From assembly GCA_903881475.1 (NCBI GenBank), contig CAIRTK010000024.1:1-61331 (forward strand): a stretch of DNA of 61,331 nt, read 5' to 3'. Shown here piece by piece: positions 61,095 to 61,331 of this stretch. Positions within the stretch are counted from its first letter, which is position 1. Each line of letters begins with the position of its first letter. The translations under genes were made by a program, and so were the position numbers. Origin of the DNA: an uncultured Opitutia bacterium. Its GTDB lineage: Bacteria > Verrucomicrobiota > Verrucomicrobiia > Opitutales > Opitutaceae. A model generated the notes under the pieces. It saw nothing but the letters and a program-made list of their open reading frames with translations. It was not told the origin of the DNA and did no database searches.

Positions 61095-61331
61095 ATGAAA
61101 AATAACTCAGTCTCAGTCACCCCCTCCGCAGATGCACTTTTGAAGCACCTGCCTTACTACGCAGCTCTTAAAGATTATGACGACAGTCAGTGGCTGATTT
61201 TTGGAACGCTCACCCACGCCTACGAGACGTCACCGACAATCCAGCTCCAAAGATTCAAGACTTTGATGGATACCATCGGTTCGCTGAACCACTTATCTCG
61301 CCACCGATTTCCTTGGACACGGGACAGCAAA
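61095..61331 (+). CDS. Partial ORF, possible HUH-type replication initiator
   Basis: 79 codons from ATG at 61095, cut by the window edge. SQWLIFGTLTHAYE (33-46) has the hydrophobic-x-T-L-T form of motif I in HUH rolling-circle replication proteins, and the following basic, aromatic stretch (RFKTLMDTIG...RFPWTRDSK) would lead to the HUH motif II, which is outside the window. A match to inovirus or plasmid Rep proteins is a guess from pattern. No clear Shine-Dalgarno sequence precedes it. It lies in the less GC-rich insert behind the truncated comM. Confidence 0.35.
   Translation, partial: MKNNSVSVTPSADALLKHLPYYAALKDYDDSQWLIFGTLTHAYETSPTIQLQRFKTLMDTIGSLNHLSRHRFPWTRDSK

Overview
The window is about 61 kb of chromosome from a high-GC bacterium, most likely Verrucomicrobiota of the Opitutales/Opitutaceae type. 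This is an inference from gene families and style: short zinc-free L36 and L31 ribosomal proteins, a GxxExxY protein, a bacterial B-family DNA polymerase, clpS paired with a DUF2017-like gene, and many different intergenic palindromic repeat families. LptE-like and BamD-like envelope proteins show a diderm cell. No rRNA is present. I see one tRNA (Glu, CTC) and one probable 6S RNA.

Layout. 1-5.3 kb: the end of pgsA with pgpA, then a leftward six-gene run (methyltransferase, type III polyketide synthase, Nif3-like, aroQ, an RfaH/NusG-like factor, a probable outer-membrane protein). 5.3-12.6 kb: dCMP deaminase, an AlgH-type protein, L36/L31, a SerB-like phosphatase, an ion transporter, glutamate dehydrogenase, a large unknown coiled-coil membrane protein and a GxxExxY protein. 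12.6-23 kb: uvrB, hpt, the ATPase and binding protein of an ABC importer, rpe, lptE, a BamD-like protein, and the fabH-plsX-rpmF lipid cluster. 23-31 kb: uppP-trpD-glmM-TPR, then leftward small membrane protein, GNAT, EamA transporter and a fused ABC permease that probably completes the importer at 15.5-18.3 kb. 31-34.5 kb: mntR facing mntH-usp across a palindromic operator, then an amidohydrolase. 34.5-43.5 kb: a phosphomannose-isomerase-like protein and an amidase, facing a rightward run of THI5-like lipoprotein, RidA, a ribose-type ABC transporter and an acyltransferase. 43.5-59.6 kb: argA, proS-clpS-DUF2017, 6S RNA, family B polymerase, rnr, glgA, photolyase, an epimerase, ndk and a lone response regulator.

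The right end is accessory. A short integrase-arm-like ORF lies beside tRNA-Glu. Only the last third of comM/yifB follows, and its reading frame breaks at about 60720. Beyond that is less GC-rich DNA with several inverted repeats and a partial gene (61095 to the edge) that may encode a HUH-type replication initiator. The best reading is a mobile element inserted in comM, with most of it outside the window.

The most pervasive unexplained feature is the number of unrelated palindromic repeat families (about ten, several in more than one copy) that fill most intergenic gaps above 100 bp. One is nested inside another, and one supplies stop codons to both flanking genes.
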